A stretch of DNA of 64,000 nt from positions 2,666,001-2,730,000 of the forward strand of contig OZ241979.1 in assembly GCA_965204235.1 (NCBI GenBank), in the 5' to 3' direction. Source of the stretch: JAJDTQ01 sp965204235 (GTDB taxonomy: Bacteria > Desulfobacterota > Binatia > UBA9968 > JAJDTQ01). Of the stretch, positions 40,785 to 49,380 are shown one piece after another. Position 1 is the stretch's first letter. Each line of letters starts with the position of its first letter. The position numbers and the translations under genes are program-made. The notes beneath the pieces are model-generated. The model ran no database searches and was not told the origin of the DNA. It saw nothing but the letters and a program-made list of their open reading frames with translations.

Positions 40785-42638
40785 ATGCCCGTGGTCAACG
40801 ATCTCAGCATCTGCGTCGCTACCGCCAACGGATCGGGAAGCGCTTCGTCCAACAACATCCTGTTCAAGTCGATATTCAAGATGGGGATCCCGTGCTCCTC
40901 CAAGAACATGTTCCCGTCCAACATCCAGGGTCTGCCCACGTGGTACCAGATCCGGGCCAACGCCGACGGCTACCTCGGGCGGAAGGACGTGATCGACGTC
41001 ATGGTGATGTTCAACGACGACACCGCGGACAAGGACATCTACCGGATCCGGGACGGCGGCCTGATCCTCTACGACGACTCCAAGCCGTTGCCGGACCGCC
41101 TGAAGCGCGGCGGCGTGCAGTATCTCGGCGTCCCGGCCAACAGCCTCGTCCAGAAACACGTGGAAGCGGGTCCGCTGAGGGCCAAGCAGCGCAACATGGT
41201 CTATGTGGGAGCGCTGGCCTGCCTGTTCGGCATCGACATGGAGACCATCCGCGCGGTGTTGAGCGACACCTTCGGCAACAAGCCCGCGGTCATCGAATCC
41301 AACCTGCTCTGCATCGAGCTCGGCTACAACCACATGCGCGACAACGGCTCGAGCCAGTCCATCGCCATGCTGGAGGAGATCCCGGACGGCAACGAGGGAA
41401 AGATCGTCACCGAGGGCAACACCGCCTGCGCCCTGGGGGCCGTCTATGGCGGGGTCACGTTCGTGGCCTGGTACCCCATCACCCCGTCCAGCTCCCTGGC
41501 CGAGGCGCTGGAGCGGTACCTGCCGCGGTTGCGCAAGAACGAGGACGGCAAGGCCACCTACGCGGTGGTCCAGGCCGAGGACGAGATCAGCGCCACCAAC
41601 ATGGTGGCGGGCGCGGGTTGGATGGGCGCCAGGGCCATGACGTCCACCTCCGGCCCCGGCCTGTCGCTCATGAACGAGACCATCGGCCTCCAGTACTTCG
41701 CCGAGATCCCCGGAGTCTATTTCATCATCCAGCGCGGCGGTCCTTCCACCGGGCTTCCCACGCGCACCCAGCAGGCCGACATCCACCTGATGCACGTGGC
41801 CTCCCACGGCGACACGCGGCACATCGTCCTGATACCCCACGACATGAAGTCGTGCTTCGACCTCGGGCGCCGGAGCTTCGACTTGGCGGACCGGTTCCAG
41901 ACCCCCGTGTTCGTCATGATGGACCTCGACCTGGGCATGAACCTCTGGGGCTCCGACCCGCTGGAGCTGGTGCAGGGACCGTTCGACCGGGGCAAGGTCC
42001 TGAGCGCCGACGACATCGAGAAGCAGGGAGGGTTCGGGCGGTACCGGGACGTGGACGGGGACGGCGTGCCGCAGCGCACCATCCCCGGCAACCGTCATCC
42101 CCAGGCGGCCTACTTCGCCCGCGGTTCGGGACACGACGCCGAGGCGCGCTACTCGGAAGACGAGAAGGACTACAAGGAGACGCTGGACCGGCTGCGGCTC
42201 AAGCACGAGACCGCCCGCGCCTTCGTCCCCAAACCGTTGGTGGAAAGCCGGCCGGGCGTGAACACCGGCGTGGTCTGCTTCGGGTCGAGCTACGAGGCGG
42301 TGCGGGAGGCCCGGGACCGCCTCCGGGGCGCGGGCGTGGAGACCGACCACCTGCTGCTCCGGGCGTTGCCCTTGACCGAGGAGGTCCGGGAGTTCATGGC
42401 GTCGCACGAAGTGGTCTATCTCATGGAGCAGAACCGCGACGCCCAGATGGCTGCGATCTTCAAGGAGGAGTACCCGGAGTTCGCCACGAGGATCGTGAGC
42501 GTGCTCATCTATGACGGCCTCCCCGCCACCGCGGGCGAGATCGTCCGGCAGATCCGGGAGCACCGGGAAGAAGCGACCGCGGAGGAAATCGAAACGAAGG
42601 TAGATGAGCCATGGCAAAAGCAAATCGCGTCGATCTGA
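40785..42638 (+). CDS. korA: 2-oxoacid:ferredoxin oxidoreductase, alpha subunit with fused gamma domain
   Basis: The 617-residue protein joins a gamma-type domain (residues ~1-190: VATANGSGSASSNNILFKS, IPCSSKNMFPSNIQGL) to an alpha domain (GNTACALGAVYGGVTFVAWYPITPSSS, DEISATNMVAGAGWMGAR, STSGPGLSLMNE). The C-terminus carries FMASHEVVYLMEQNRDAQMA. With KorB it oxidises or reductively forms a 2-oxoacid using ferredoxin and thiamine diphosphate; the substrate (2-oxoglutarate or another) is not fixed by sequence alone. ATG at 40785 follows CTGGAGAACGA and a good promoter. It overlaps korB by 28 bases. Confidence 0.92.
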   Translation: MPVVNDLSICVATANGSGSASSNNILFKSIFKMGIPCSSKNMFPSNIQGLPTWYQIRANADGYLGRKDVIDVMVMFNDDTADKDIYRIRDGGLILYDDSKPLPDRLKRGGVQYLGVPANSLVQKHVEAGPLRAKQRNMVYVGALACLFGIDMETIRAVLSDTFGNKPAVIESNLLCIELGYNHMRDNGSSQSIAMLEEIPDGNEGKIVTEGNTACALGAVYGGVTFVAWYPITPSSSLAEALERYLPRLRKNEDGKATYAVVQAEDEISATNMVAGAGWMGARAMTSTSGPGLSLMNETIGLQYFAEIPGVYFIIQRGGPSTGLPTRTQQADIHLMHVASHGDTRHIVLIPHDMKSCFDLGRRSFDLADRFQTPVFVMMDLDLGMNLWGSDPLELVQGPFDRGKVLSADDIEKQGGFGRYRDVDGDGVPQRTIPGNRHPQAAYFARGSGHDAEARYSEDEKDYKETLDRLRLKHETARAFVPKPLVESRPGVNTGVVCFGSSYEAVREARDRLRGAGVETDHLLLRALPLTEEVREFMASHEVVYLMEQNRDAQMAAIFKEEYPEFATRIVSVLIYDGLPATAGEIVRQIREHREEATAEEIETKVDEPWQKQIASI

Positions 42639-43633
42639 CGGAAAAGGATTACAAGGGGGCGGAATCGACCATGTGCCGCGGCTGCGGCCATGACGCGATC
42701 TCGGCGTCCATCATGCGCGCGTTCTTCGCCAGCAGCGTGGACCCGCGCAACGTGATCAAGCTGAGCGGCATCGGCTGCTCGTCCAAGACGCCCAACTACT
42801 TCATGAACCAGGCGTTCGGCATCAACGCGGTGCACGGCCGGATGTCGTCGGTGGCCACCGGAGCCAACGTGGCCAACCACCGGATGATCCCGCTGGGGAT
42901 CTCCGGCGACGGCGACACCTCGGCCATCGGGCTGGGGAACTTCTGCCACATGATGCGCCGCAACGTGAACATCACCTACGTCATCGAGAACAACGGCGTG
43001 TACGGCCTGACCAAGGGCCAGTTCTCGGCCACCGCGGACGAGGGCACGGTCATGAAGGGCGGCAAGATCAACGACATGCCCGCCATCGACCTGTGCGAGT
43101 TGGCCATTACCCTGGGCGCCACCTACGTGGCCCGGAGCTTCTCCGGGGACCGGAAGCAGCTCGCGCCCCTGATCCAGGGCGCGGTGGCCCACAAGGGGAG
43201 CGCCATCCTCGACGTGCTGAGCCCCTGCGTCACGTTCAACGACCATCACGGCTCCACCAAGAGCCTCAAGTACATCCGGGAGCACCTGGACCCGCTCCAC
43301 GACATCGACTTCATCCCGCCGTACGAGAACATCGAGGTGGATTACGAGGAGGGGACCGACCAGGAGGTGACGCTCCACGACGGTTCCCGCGTGACGCTGC
43401 ACAAGCTCGGACGCAACTACGACCCCACCAACCGGATGCAGGCGGTGACGGCGCTCCACGCCGCGGTGGCCGAACGCAAGTTCCTGACCGGGCTCATCTA
43501 CCTCAACGAAGACCGGCCGGAGTTCGTCGAAGACCTCAACCTCTGCGACACGCCTCTGGCGTACCTGACCCAGGATGCGGTGCAGCCGTCCCAGCTCCAA
43601 CTCGACCGGATCAACGCCGAGTTGATGAAGTAG
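42611..43633 (+). CDS. korB: 2-oxoacid:ferredoxin oxidoreductase, beta subunit
   Basis: The 340-residue TPP-binding subunit has the cysteine-containing start MCRGCGHDAISASIM, the segment IKLSGIGCSSKTPNYF, the thiamine-diphosphate motif GISGDGDTSAIGLGNF through NNGVYGLTKGQFS, and VLSPCVTFND with the conserved cysteine. The cysteines seen would hold the [4Fe-4S] cluster that passes electrons to ferredoxin. It is translated from within the end of korA, so the two form one operon. Confidence 0.93.
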   Translation: MAKANRVDLTEKDYKGAESTMCRGCGHDAISASIMRAFFASSVDPRNVIKLSGIGCSSKTPNYFMNQAFGINAVHGRMSSVATGANVANHRMIPLGISGDGDTSAIGLGNFCHMMRRNVNITYVIENNGVYGLTKGQFSATADEGTVMKGGKINDMPAIDLCELAITLGATYVARSFSGDRKQLAPLIQGAVAHKGSAILDVLSPCVTFNDHHGSTKSLKYIREHLDPLHDIDFIPPYENIEVDYEEGTDQEVTLHDGSRVTLHKLGRNYDPTNRMQAVTALHAAVAERKFLTGLIYLNEDRPEFVEDLNLCDTPLAYLTQDAVQPSQLQLDRINAELMK

Positions 43634-43763
43634 CCCGGGCCGGCGGCGGTTCCCATCCGGCGAGTCAGCCGCGTCCCGCGGTCCGGGACTCGGTGGCGGG
43701 TGCGCGCGTGCGGCCCCTGCGGAGACCCAGGTCCAGGTGCACGGCAAAGGGAGGACCGCAAGC

Positions 43764-44477
43764 ATGAACGCACCGAGTGAAGTCCTGGTCGTACACACCT
43801 CGGACCTCCATCTGGGCGCGGACAGCGTCCTGACCGAAGACGACTCCGGCAACCTGCCGGTGCTGCAGCAGGTGCTCTCGATTGCGTGCGCCCAGCGCGC
43901 CGACCTGGTGATCCTGGCGGGGGATACCTTCGACCACAACCGCCAGGGTTCCCGGCTCATCGAGGACGCGGCGGGAGTCATGGCCGACTCCGGCCTACCC
44001 ATCGTGGTCCTGCCGGGCAACCACGACCCGCTGACCCCGGATTCGGTCTATCGCCGGTACGAGTTCGCCTGCGCGGGCAACGTGCGCGTGTTGGGCCTCA
44101 CCGAGGACCGGAGCGGCTTCCCCGAGTTGGACCTGGAGGTATGGGGCCGGCCCCACGTGGACTACCTGGACATGATGCCCCTGCCCGAGCCGCCCGAGCG
44201 GCGCACCCGTTGGCAGTTGGCGGTGGCGCACGGCCACTACGTGGAGGACGCGCCCCGGTCGGGCCTGCTGCTCGGCTCGTGGCTGATCCGCCAGGAGGAC
44301 CTCGCCGCCAGCCGCGCCGACTACGTAGCCCTGGGCCACTGGAACCGGGCCGTGCGCGTGGGCGCAGACGGCGTGCCCGCCTACTACTCCGGCTCCCCGA
44401 CCTACGCCGGCACGGTCAACGCCGTCCGCCTGCGCGGCGACGGCCGGGTGGAAGTGACCCGGGTTGCGGTGGACTGA
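43764..44477 (+). CDS. Calcineurin-like metallophosphoesterase (SbcD/YfcE-like)
   Basis: The 237-residue protein has the metal-binding signatures HTSDLHLGAD, GDTFDHNR, LPGNHDPLT, AHGHYV and ALGHWN. The last motif is GHxH in most relatives; here the final residue is Asn, so one metal ligand may be altered. It resembles the nuclease-type SbcD phosphoesterases, but SbcC is absent. ATG at 43764 follows GGGAGGACCGCAAGC. Its last ~150 bases were duplicated to 46531-46677. Confidence 0.8.
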   Translation: MNAPSEVLVVHTSDLHLGADSVLTEDDSGNLPVLQQVLSIACAQRADLVILAGDTFDHNRQGSRLIEDAAGVMADSGLPIVVLPGNHDPLTPDSVYRRYEFACAGNVRVLGLTEDRSGFPELDLEVWGRPHVDYLDMMPLPEPPERRTRWQLAVAHGHYVEDAPRSGLLLGSWLIRQEDLAASRADYVALGHWNRAVRVGADGVPAYYSGSPTYAGTVNAVRLRGDGRVEVTRVAVD

Positions 44478-44624
44478 TGGCCCTCACGCTGGAGCCGAGT
44501 CTCCCTCGACCCCTTCGGCCGGAAACTCCACCGCCAAGACTCCTCCGTGATGATGTCCCAGCCCGGTTCGCATCCCACCGTTCAGTGAGGGTGATCGGGT
44601 AATCCCGGATGAAGGACGGACGCA

Positions 44625-45914
44625 ATGACAGGTACATCCCCCCCTCCTCCCCCCGACAGGGGGACCCGTCGGGTGCTGCGCCTGCTTGGCTGGAACGCGC
44701 TTCTGTTGCTCGTGGGCGTCGTGCTGGCCGCAATCGCAGGAGAGGCGTATTTCCGGCTGACCACGCCGTTCACGGGATCGAGCCGGCTCTTGGAATTCGT
44801 CCCGAACGTGGGTTTTCTCTGGCCGCCGAACACGGAGATTCGGTTTACGAACGGACTCGACTTCTGGAACGTCTCCCGCACCAACAGCCTGGGCTTCCTC
44901 GACCGCGAACCCCCGAGACCCGAGCGTGCGGCCGCAACCTGCCATATCTCGATGATCGGCGACTCCTTCGTGGAGGCGAAGCACGTCCCCATCCATGACA
45001 AGTTCCACGTTCGACTCGAAGAACTCGCAGCCGATGAATTTCCCCACCTGAACGTCACGACTTCGGCCTTTGGGATCGAAGCCACCGGCCAGGTCCAGCA
45101 ACTGCCGTTCTACGACGAATATACCCGGCTGCTGCATCCCAGACTGCTCGTGCTCGTCTTCGTTCCCAATGATTTCGCTGACAACCCGCCGGTCCTGAGG
45201 GCGTTGACGTTACGAGGAGGGCTCCGACACAACTTTTTGGAGCCCACGATGGGAAGGCGCTCGGACGGGAAGTTGGAATTGGCATGGTTCCGCCCCCGGG
45301 ACCGGATTCCATTGAGTCCCCGGCCCCAGCCATCGTGGGCCGCCCGCGCCATGGAGAAAGCGGCCGACCGTTCGCGGCTTGCCTTCTGGTTGCGCGCCAA
45401 GAAGAGGGCCTTGTTTCCTTCTGCCCGGGAATATGTGTTCCACCGGAACGTGGAGGCTCTGAGCCGACGGCCCGGCTATGCCGCGCTGTTCGAAGGATGG
45501 CGGCCCAGGAGGTACGAAATCATTCGGTTCTTCGCTCGAAGGGACCTGCCTCCCCTTTTCGAGGACGCCCTGCAATACACCCGCTTCGCGCTGGAGCAGT
45601 TCCAGCAGCGCGCCGACCGGGACGGCGTCAAGCTGGTCATCCTGGCGGCGCACACGTTGAAGGTCCACGGAACCCTCATGTTCGAGCGAATGAGCCAAAT
45701 GGCCGCAGTCCTCGGCATTCCCGTCATCGACCAGAGCGACTATATCCTCCGCCAAGGCGCCAAACCCAGAGATGCGCGTTGGCCCCACGACTTCCACTGG
45801 AACGCCGCCGGCCACCGCTGGGCCGCAGAGGCCCTGCTCGAATACCTCGCAGAGCATCCGGCAATCTGCGACGGGCCGACCGGCGCCGTCACGCTAGTCG
45901 AACCAACCTCTTGA
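44625..45914 (+). CDS. Membrane-anchored SGNH hydrolase-like protein, copy 1
   Basis: The 429-residue protein has an N-terminal anchor (LLGWNALLLLVGVVLAAIAG), and a periplasmic SGNH/GDSL domain with MIGDSFVEA (nucleophile Ser in GDSF) and the C-terminal DFHWNAAGHRWAAEAL (catalytic Asp and His). The type is that of polysaccharide O-acetyl esterases or AlgX-like proteins. The start used is the ATG at 44625, which has an AAGGACGGA ribosome-binding site. An out-of-frame ATG lies 16 bases upstream. Just after the start the tract is C7-TCCT-C6. Two paralogues follow. Confidence 0.7.
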   Translation: MTGTSPPPPPDRGTRRVLRLLGWNALLLLVGVVLAAIAGEAYFRLTTPFTGSSRLLEFVPNVGFLWPPNTEIRFTNGLDFWNVSRTNSLGFLDREPPRPERAAATCHISMIGDSFVEAKHVPIHDKFHVRLEELAADEFPHLNVTTSAFGIEATGQVQQLPFYDEYTRLLHPRLLVLVFVPNDFADNPPVLRALTLRGGLRHNFLEPTMGRRSDGKLELAWFRPRDRIPLSPRPQPSWAARAMEKAADRSRLAFWLRAKKRALFPSAREYVFHRNVEALSRRPGYAALFEGWRPRRYEIIRFFARRDLPPLFEDALQYTRFALEQFQQRADRDGVKLVILAAHTLKVHGTLMFERMSQMAAVLGIPVIDQSDYILRQGAKPRDARWPHDFHWNAAGHRWAAEALLEYLAEHPAICDGPTGAVTLVEPTS

Positions 45915-46030
45915 CGCCAACACGGGCCGACGACCTGATGGTGGTTTCGGAAAAGCACACCGGGGTGACGCCGGAGCTTTACAGGTATCCGGCAGTCCAT
46001 TAGACTGAAGGTCTGGCGTGATGACAAGCC

Positions 46031-46524
46031 AGTGTGCTGTCCCGGAAATAAGAGAAAATGACCTCCAGTGGACGAAATGGGGTCATGGCTGGACTCCTTC
46101 CGGGCTCTTCAGGCTTTCGTGTGGGCGGGGTGCACGGGTGTACGTGCAAGCAGGGTGTCAGGGGTGAGCGTACCCTCCCCCCTTGAGGGGGAGGGACAGG
46201 GAGGGGGGTACGGCGGGGTTGCGGGGAGGAGTCCTCTACACGGACCGGCCAACCCGTTTCAGCCGTCTGTGCGTTGGTGCTGGCGCCCATGGGTCCGGTG
46301 GCGCGGAGACCCCCCTCCCTAACCCTCCCCCTCAAGGGGGGAGGGGATCAGAATTCTCCGCTGTGAGGGGATCGGAGTTCCCTGCAATACCGAACCGGGG
46401 GCAGTATGGTGGAAATCGGACTTCCTCGCATGGGAGGGAGTGTGATAACCCACACGAAATCCTGAAGCACCTCCTTTCGCAGCTTCAGCCATGATTATAC
46501 CGCTCATCTGTGGGACAGCACACT
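46031..46524. mobile_element. 494-bp element with 13-bp terminal inverted repeats (MITE-like)
   Basis: AGTGTGCTGTCCC at 46031-46043 and its exact reverse complement at 46512-46524 bound a 494-bp stretch with no transposase-sized frame. It interrupts the duplicated block: immediately right of it (from 46531) is sequence copied from the metallophosphoesterase end. Inside, CCTCCCCCCTTGAGGGGG (46172-46208 region) and its partner near 46309-46347 form a second inverted pair. No clear target-site duplication was seen. It fills most of the 821-base gap between SGNH copies 1 and 2. Confidence 0.65.
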
Positions 46525-46530
46525 AGGGCT

Positions 46531-46677
46531 CTGGGCCACTGGAACCGGGCCGTGCGCGTGGGCGCAGACGGCGTGACGGCCTACTACTCCGGCTCCCCGA
46601 CCTATGCGGGCACGGTCAACGCTGTTTGCCTGCACGGAGACGGCTGGGTGGAAGTGACCCGGGTTGCGGTGGACTGA
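46531..46677 (+). pseudogene. Duplicated 3' fragment of the metallophosphoesterase gene
   Basis: LGHWNRAVRVGADGV, YYSGSPTYAGTVNAV and VEVTRVAVD-stop repeat the end of the gene at 43764-44477 with few changes. The frame is open but there is no start, so this is a passive remnant. It marks the left edge of the duplication that produced the second SGNH gene. Confidence 0.85.
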
Positions 46678-46735
46678 TATGATGTCCCAGCCCGGTTCGT
46701 CCTACCGTTCCGTGAGGGTGAGAGGGTAATCCCGG

Positions 46736-48037
46736 ATGAAGGACGGACGCGATGACAAGTACGCCCCCCCCCCGACAGGGCGGATCCGTTGGGTGGTGCG
46801 CCTGCTTGGCTGGAACGCGCTTCTGTTGCTCGTGGGCGCCGTGCTGGCCGCAATGGCCGGGGAAGCCTACCTCCGGCTGACCAGGCCGTTCATGGTATCG
46901 AACGCACCCTGGAAGTTCGTCCCGAACGTAGGCCGTCTCCGGCCGCCGAACACGGAGGTACGCCATACCAACGGACGCGACTTCTGGACCGTCTCCCGCA
47001 CCAACAGCCTCGGCTTCCTCGACCGCGAACCACCGAGCTCCGAGCGTGCGACCGCAACCTGCCATATCTCGATGATCGGAGACTCCTTCGTGGATGCGAA
47101 GGAAGTCCCCGTCCACGACAAGTTCCACGTCCGACTCGAAGCACTCGCCGCCGATGAACTGCCCCACCTGAAGATCACCACTTCGGCCTTCGGGATCGAA
47201 AACACCGGCCAGGTCCAGCAACTGCCGTTCTACGACGAATATGCCCGGCTGCTGCATCCCGGACTGCTCGTGCTCGTCTTCGTTGACAATGATTTCATGG
47301 AAAACGCACCGGTCCTGAGAACCTTGACGTTAAGGGGGGTGGAGCGGGAGTGGAAACTCCGTTCGGAGCCCGCGGTGCGAAGGCGCCTGGACGGGAAGTT
47401 GGAATTGTCTCTCCCCCAAGACCGGCTTCCATCGAGTTCCCGGATCCGGACATCGTGGGCCGCCGCCCGCGCCATGGAGAAGAAAACGGCCGACCGTTCG
47501 TGGCTTGCCTTCTGGTTGCGCGCCAAGAAAAGGGCCTTGTTTCCTCCTCATCCTCTTGCCCGGCCATCCAGGTTCATCCGGGAGGTGGAGGCTCTGCGGC
47601 GACAGCCCGGCTACGCCGCGCTGCTCGAAGGATGGCGGCCCACCACGCGGTGGGACACGAGTCTGGTCTTCGCTCGAAGGGACCTGCCGCCCCTTTTCGA
47701 GGACGCCCTGCAATACACCGCCTTCGCACTGGAGCAGTTCCAGCAGCGCGCCGACCGGGACGGCGCCAAGCTGGTCATCCTGGCGACGCACACGTTGAAG
47801 GTCCACGGAACCCTCATGTTCGAGCGAATGAGCCAAATGGCCGCAGTCCTCGGCATTCCCGTCATCGACCAGAGCGACTACATCCTCCGCCAAGACGCCA
47901 GACTCGGAGATGCGCGTTGGCCCCACGACTACCACTGGAACCCCGCCGGCCACCGCTGGGCCGCAGAGGCCCTGCTCGAATACCTCGAGGAGCATCCGGC
48001 TATCTGCGACGGGCCGACCGGCGCCGTCACGCTATGA
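46736..48037 (+). CDS. Membrane-anchored SGNH hydrolase-like protein, copy 2
   Basis: The 433-residue paralogue of the gene at 44625 keeps the anchor (LLGWNALLLLVGAVLAAMAG), GDSF motif and DYHWNPAGHRWAAEAL. Two ATGs precede a run of ten C (46764-46773): ATG 46736 is in frame (MKDGRDDKYAPPPTGR) and ATG 46752 is one frame off. In copy 1 the second ATG is the in-frame one. Poly-C length therefore decides which start gives the protein. The gene ends AVTL-stop, and the stop overlaps the start of copy 3 (ATGA, 48034-48037), showing how the tandem copy was joined. Confidence 0.75.
   Translation: MKDGRDDKYAPPPTGRIRWVVRLLGWNALLLLVGAVLAAMAGEAYLRLTRPFMVSNAPWKFVPNVGRLRPPNTEVRHTNGRDFWTVSRTNSLGFLDREPPSSERATATCHISMIGDSFVDAKEVPVHDKFHVRLEALAADELPHLKITTSAFGIENTGQVQQLPFYDEYARLLHPGLLVLVFVDNDFMENAPVLRTLTLRGVEREWKLRSEPAVRRRLDGKLELSLPQDRLPSSSRIRTSWAAARAMEKKTADRSWLAFWLRAKKRALFPPHPLARPSRFIREVEALRRQPGYAALLEGWRPTTRWDTSLVFARRDLPPLFEDALQYTAFALEQFQQRADRDGAKLVILATHTLKVHGTLMFERMSQMAAVLGIPVIDQSDYILRQDARLGDARWPHDYHWNPAGHRWAAEALLEYLEEHPAICDGPTGAVTL
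46764..46773 (+). promoter_or_regulatory. Poly-C tract (10 C) behind the paired starts of SGNH copy 2
   Basis: An uninterrupted run of ten C lies 12 and 28 bases after the beginnings of ATG 46752 and ATG 46736, which are in different frames. A change of one base in the run would switch the in-frame start from the first to the second ATG. Such runs are classic sites of slipped-strand mispairing. The real length in the population is not known. Confidence 0.6.
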
Positions 48038-49380
48038 AGGACGGATACGATGACAAGTACGCCCCCCCCCCCCCCCGGCGGATCCGTTGGGTGGTGCGCC
48101 TGCTTGGCTGGAACGCGCTTCTGTTGCTCGTGGGCGCCGTGCTGGCCGCAATGGCCGGGGAAGCCTACCTCCGGCTGACCAGGCCGTTCATGGTATCGAA
48201 CGCACCCTGGAAGTTCGTCCCGAACGTAGGCCATCTCCGGCCGCCGAACACGGAGATACGCCATACCAACGGACGCGACTTCTGGACCGTCTCCCACACC
48301 AACAGCCTGGGCTTCCTCGACCGCGAACCCCCGAGACCCGAGCGTGCGGCCGCAACCTGCCATATCTCGATGATCGGAGACTCCTTCGTGGAGGCGAAGC
48401 ACGTCCCCATCCACGACAAGTTCCACGTCCGACTCGAAGCACTCGCCGCCGATGAACTGCCCCACCTGAAGATCACCACTTCGGCCTTTGGGATCGAAGC
48501 CACCGGCCAAGTCCAGCAACTGCCGTTCTACGACGAATATGCCCGGCTGCTGCATCCCGGACTGCTCGTGCTCGTCTTCGTTCCCAATGATTTCGCTGAC
48601 AACCCGCCAGTCCTGAGAACCTTGACGTTAAGGGGGGTGGAGCGGGAGTGGAAACTCCGTTCGGAGCCCGCGGTGCGAAGGCGCCTGGACGGGAAGTTGG
48701 AATTGTCTCTCCCCCAAGACCGGCTTCCATCGAGTTCCCGGATCCGGACATCGTGGGCCGCCGCCCGCGCCATGGAGAAGAAAACGGCCGACCGTTCGTG
48801 GCTTGCCTTCTGGTTGCGCGCCAAGAAAAGGGCCTTGTTTCCTCCTCATCCTCTTGCCCGGCCATCCAGGTTCATCCGGGAGGTGGAGGCTCTGCGGCGA
48901 CAGCCCGGCTATGCCGCGCTGCTCGAAGGATGGCGGCCCACCGGGGTCCACGACATGATCCTGGTCTTCGCTCGAAGGGACCTGCCGCCCCTTTTCGAGG
49001 ACGCCCTGCAATACACCGCCTTCGCACTGGAGCAGTTCCAGCAGCGCGCCGACCGGGACGGCGTCAAGCTGGTCATCCTGGCGACGCACACGTTGAAGGT
49101 CCACGGAACCCTCGTGTTCGAGCGAATAAGCCAAATGGCCGCAGTCCTCGGCATTCCCGTCATCGACCAGAGCGACTACATCCTCCGCCAAGGCGCCAGA
49201 CTCGGAGATGCGCGTTGGCCCCACGACTGGCACTGGAACCCCGCCGGCCACCGCTGGGCCGCAGAGGTCCTGCTCGAATACCTCGAGGAGCATCCGGCTA
49301 TCTGCGACAGGCCGACCGGCGCGGTCACGCTACTTGAACCAACCTCTTGGCTGGCGCCGTTTACATCCCCCACACGGTGA
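48034..49380 (+). CDS. Membrane-anchored SGNH hydrolase-like protein, copy 3
   Basis: The 448-residue third copy is almost the same as copy 2 through most of its length and has the same anchor, GDSF motif and C-terminal histidine region (DWHWNPAGHRWAAEV). Differences include TGVHDMILVF instead of TTRWDTSLVF. It starts at ATG 48034, in frame with the coding sequence; the second ATG at 48050 is out of frame. A 15-C run (48062-48076) follows. The C-terminus is longer (LEPTSWLAPFTSPTR) and overlaps by 20 bases the end of the convergent ATPase gene. Confidence 0.75.
   Translation: MKDGYDDKYAPPPPRRIRWVVRLLGWNALLLLVGAVLAAMAGEAYLRLTRPFMVSNAPWKFVPNVGHLRPPNTEIRHTNGRDFWTVSHTNSLGFLDREPPRPERAAATCHISMIGDSFVEAKHVPIHDKFHVRLEALAADELPHLKITTSAFGIEATGQVQQLPFYDEYARLLHPGLLVLVFVPNDFADNPPVLRTLTLRGVEREWKLRSEPAVRRRLDGKLELSLPQDRLPSSSRIRTSWAAARAMEKKTADRSWLAFWLRAKKRALFPPHPLARPSRFIREVEALRRQPGYAALLEGWRPTGVHDMILVFARRDLPPLFEDALQYTAFALEQFQQRADRDGVKLVILATHTLKVHGTLVFERISQMAAVLGIPVIDQSDYILRQGARLGDARWPHDWHWNPAGHRWAAEVLLEYLEEHPAICDRPTGAVTLLEPTSWLAPFTSPTR
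48062..48076 (+). promoter_or_regulatory. Poly-C tract (15 C) behind the paired starts of SGNH copy 3
   Basis: Fifteen C in a row, compared with C10-GACAG in copy 2, so the total length is unchanged and the frame is kept while the run is longer and more prone to slippage. Starts at 48034 and 48050 lie in different frames as in copy 2. Sequencing or assembly error in the run cannot be excluded. Confidence 0.6.

Noticed and set aside
44609..44998. Protein starting at the upstream ATG of SGNH copy 1
   Set aside because: Frame gives an arginine/proline-rich sequence unrelated to the family; the second ATG gives the anchor and SGNH domain.
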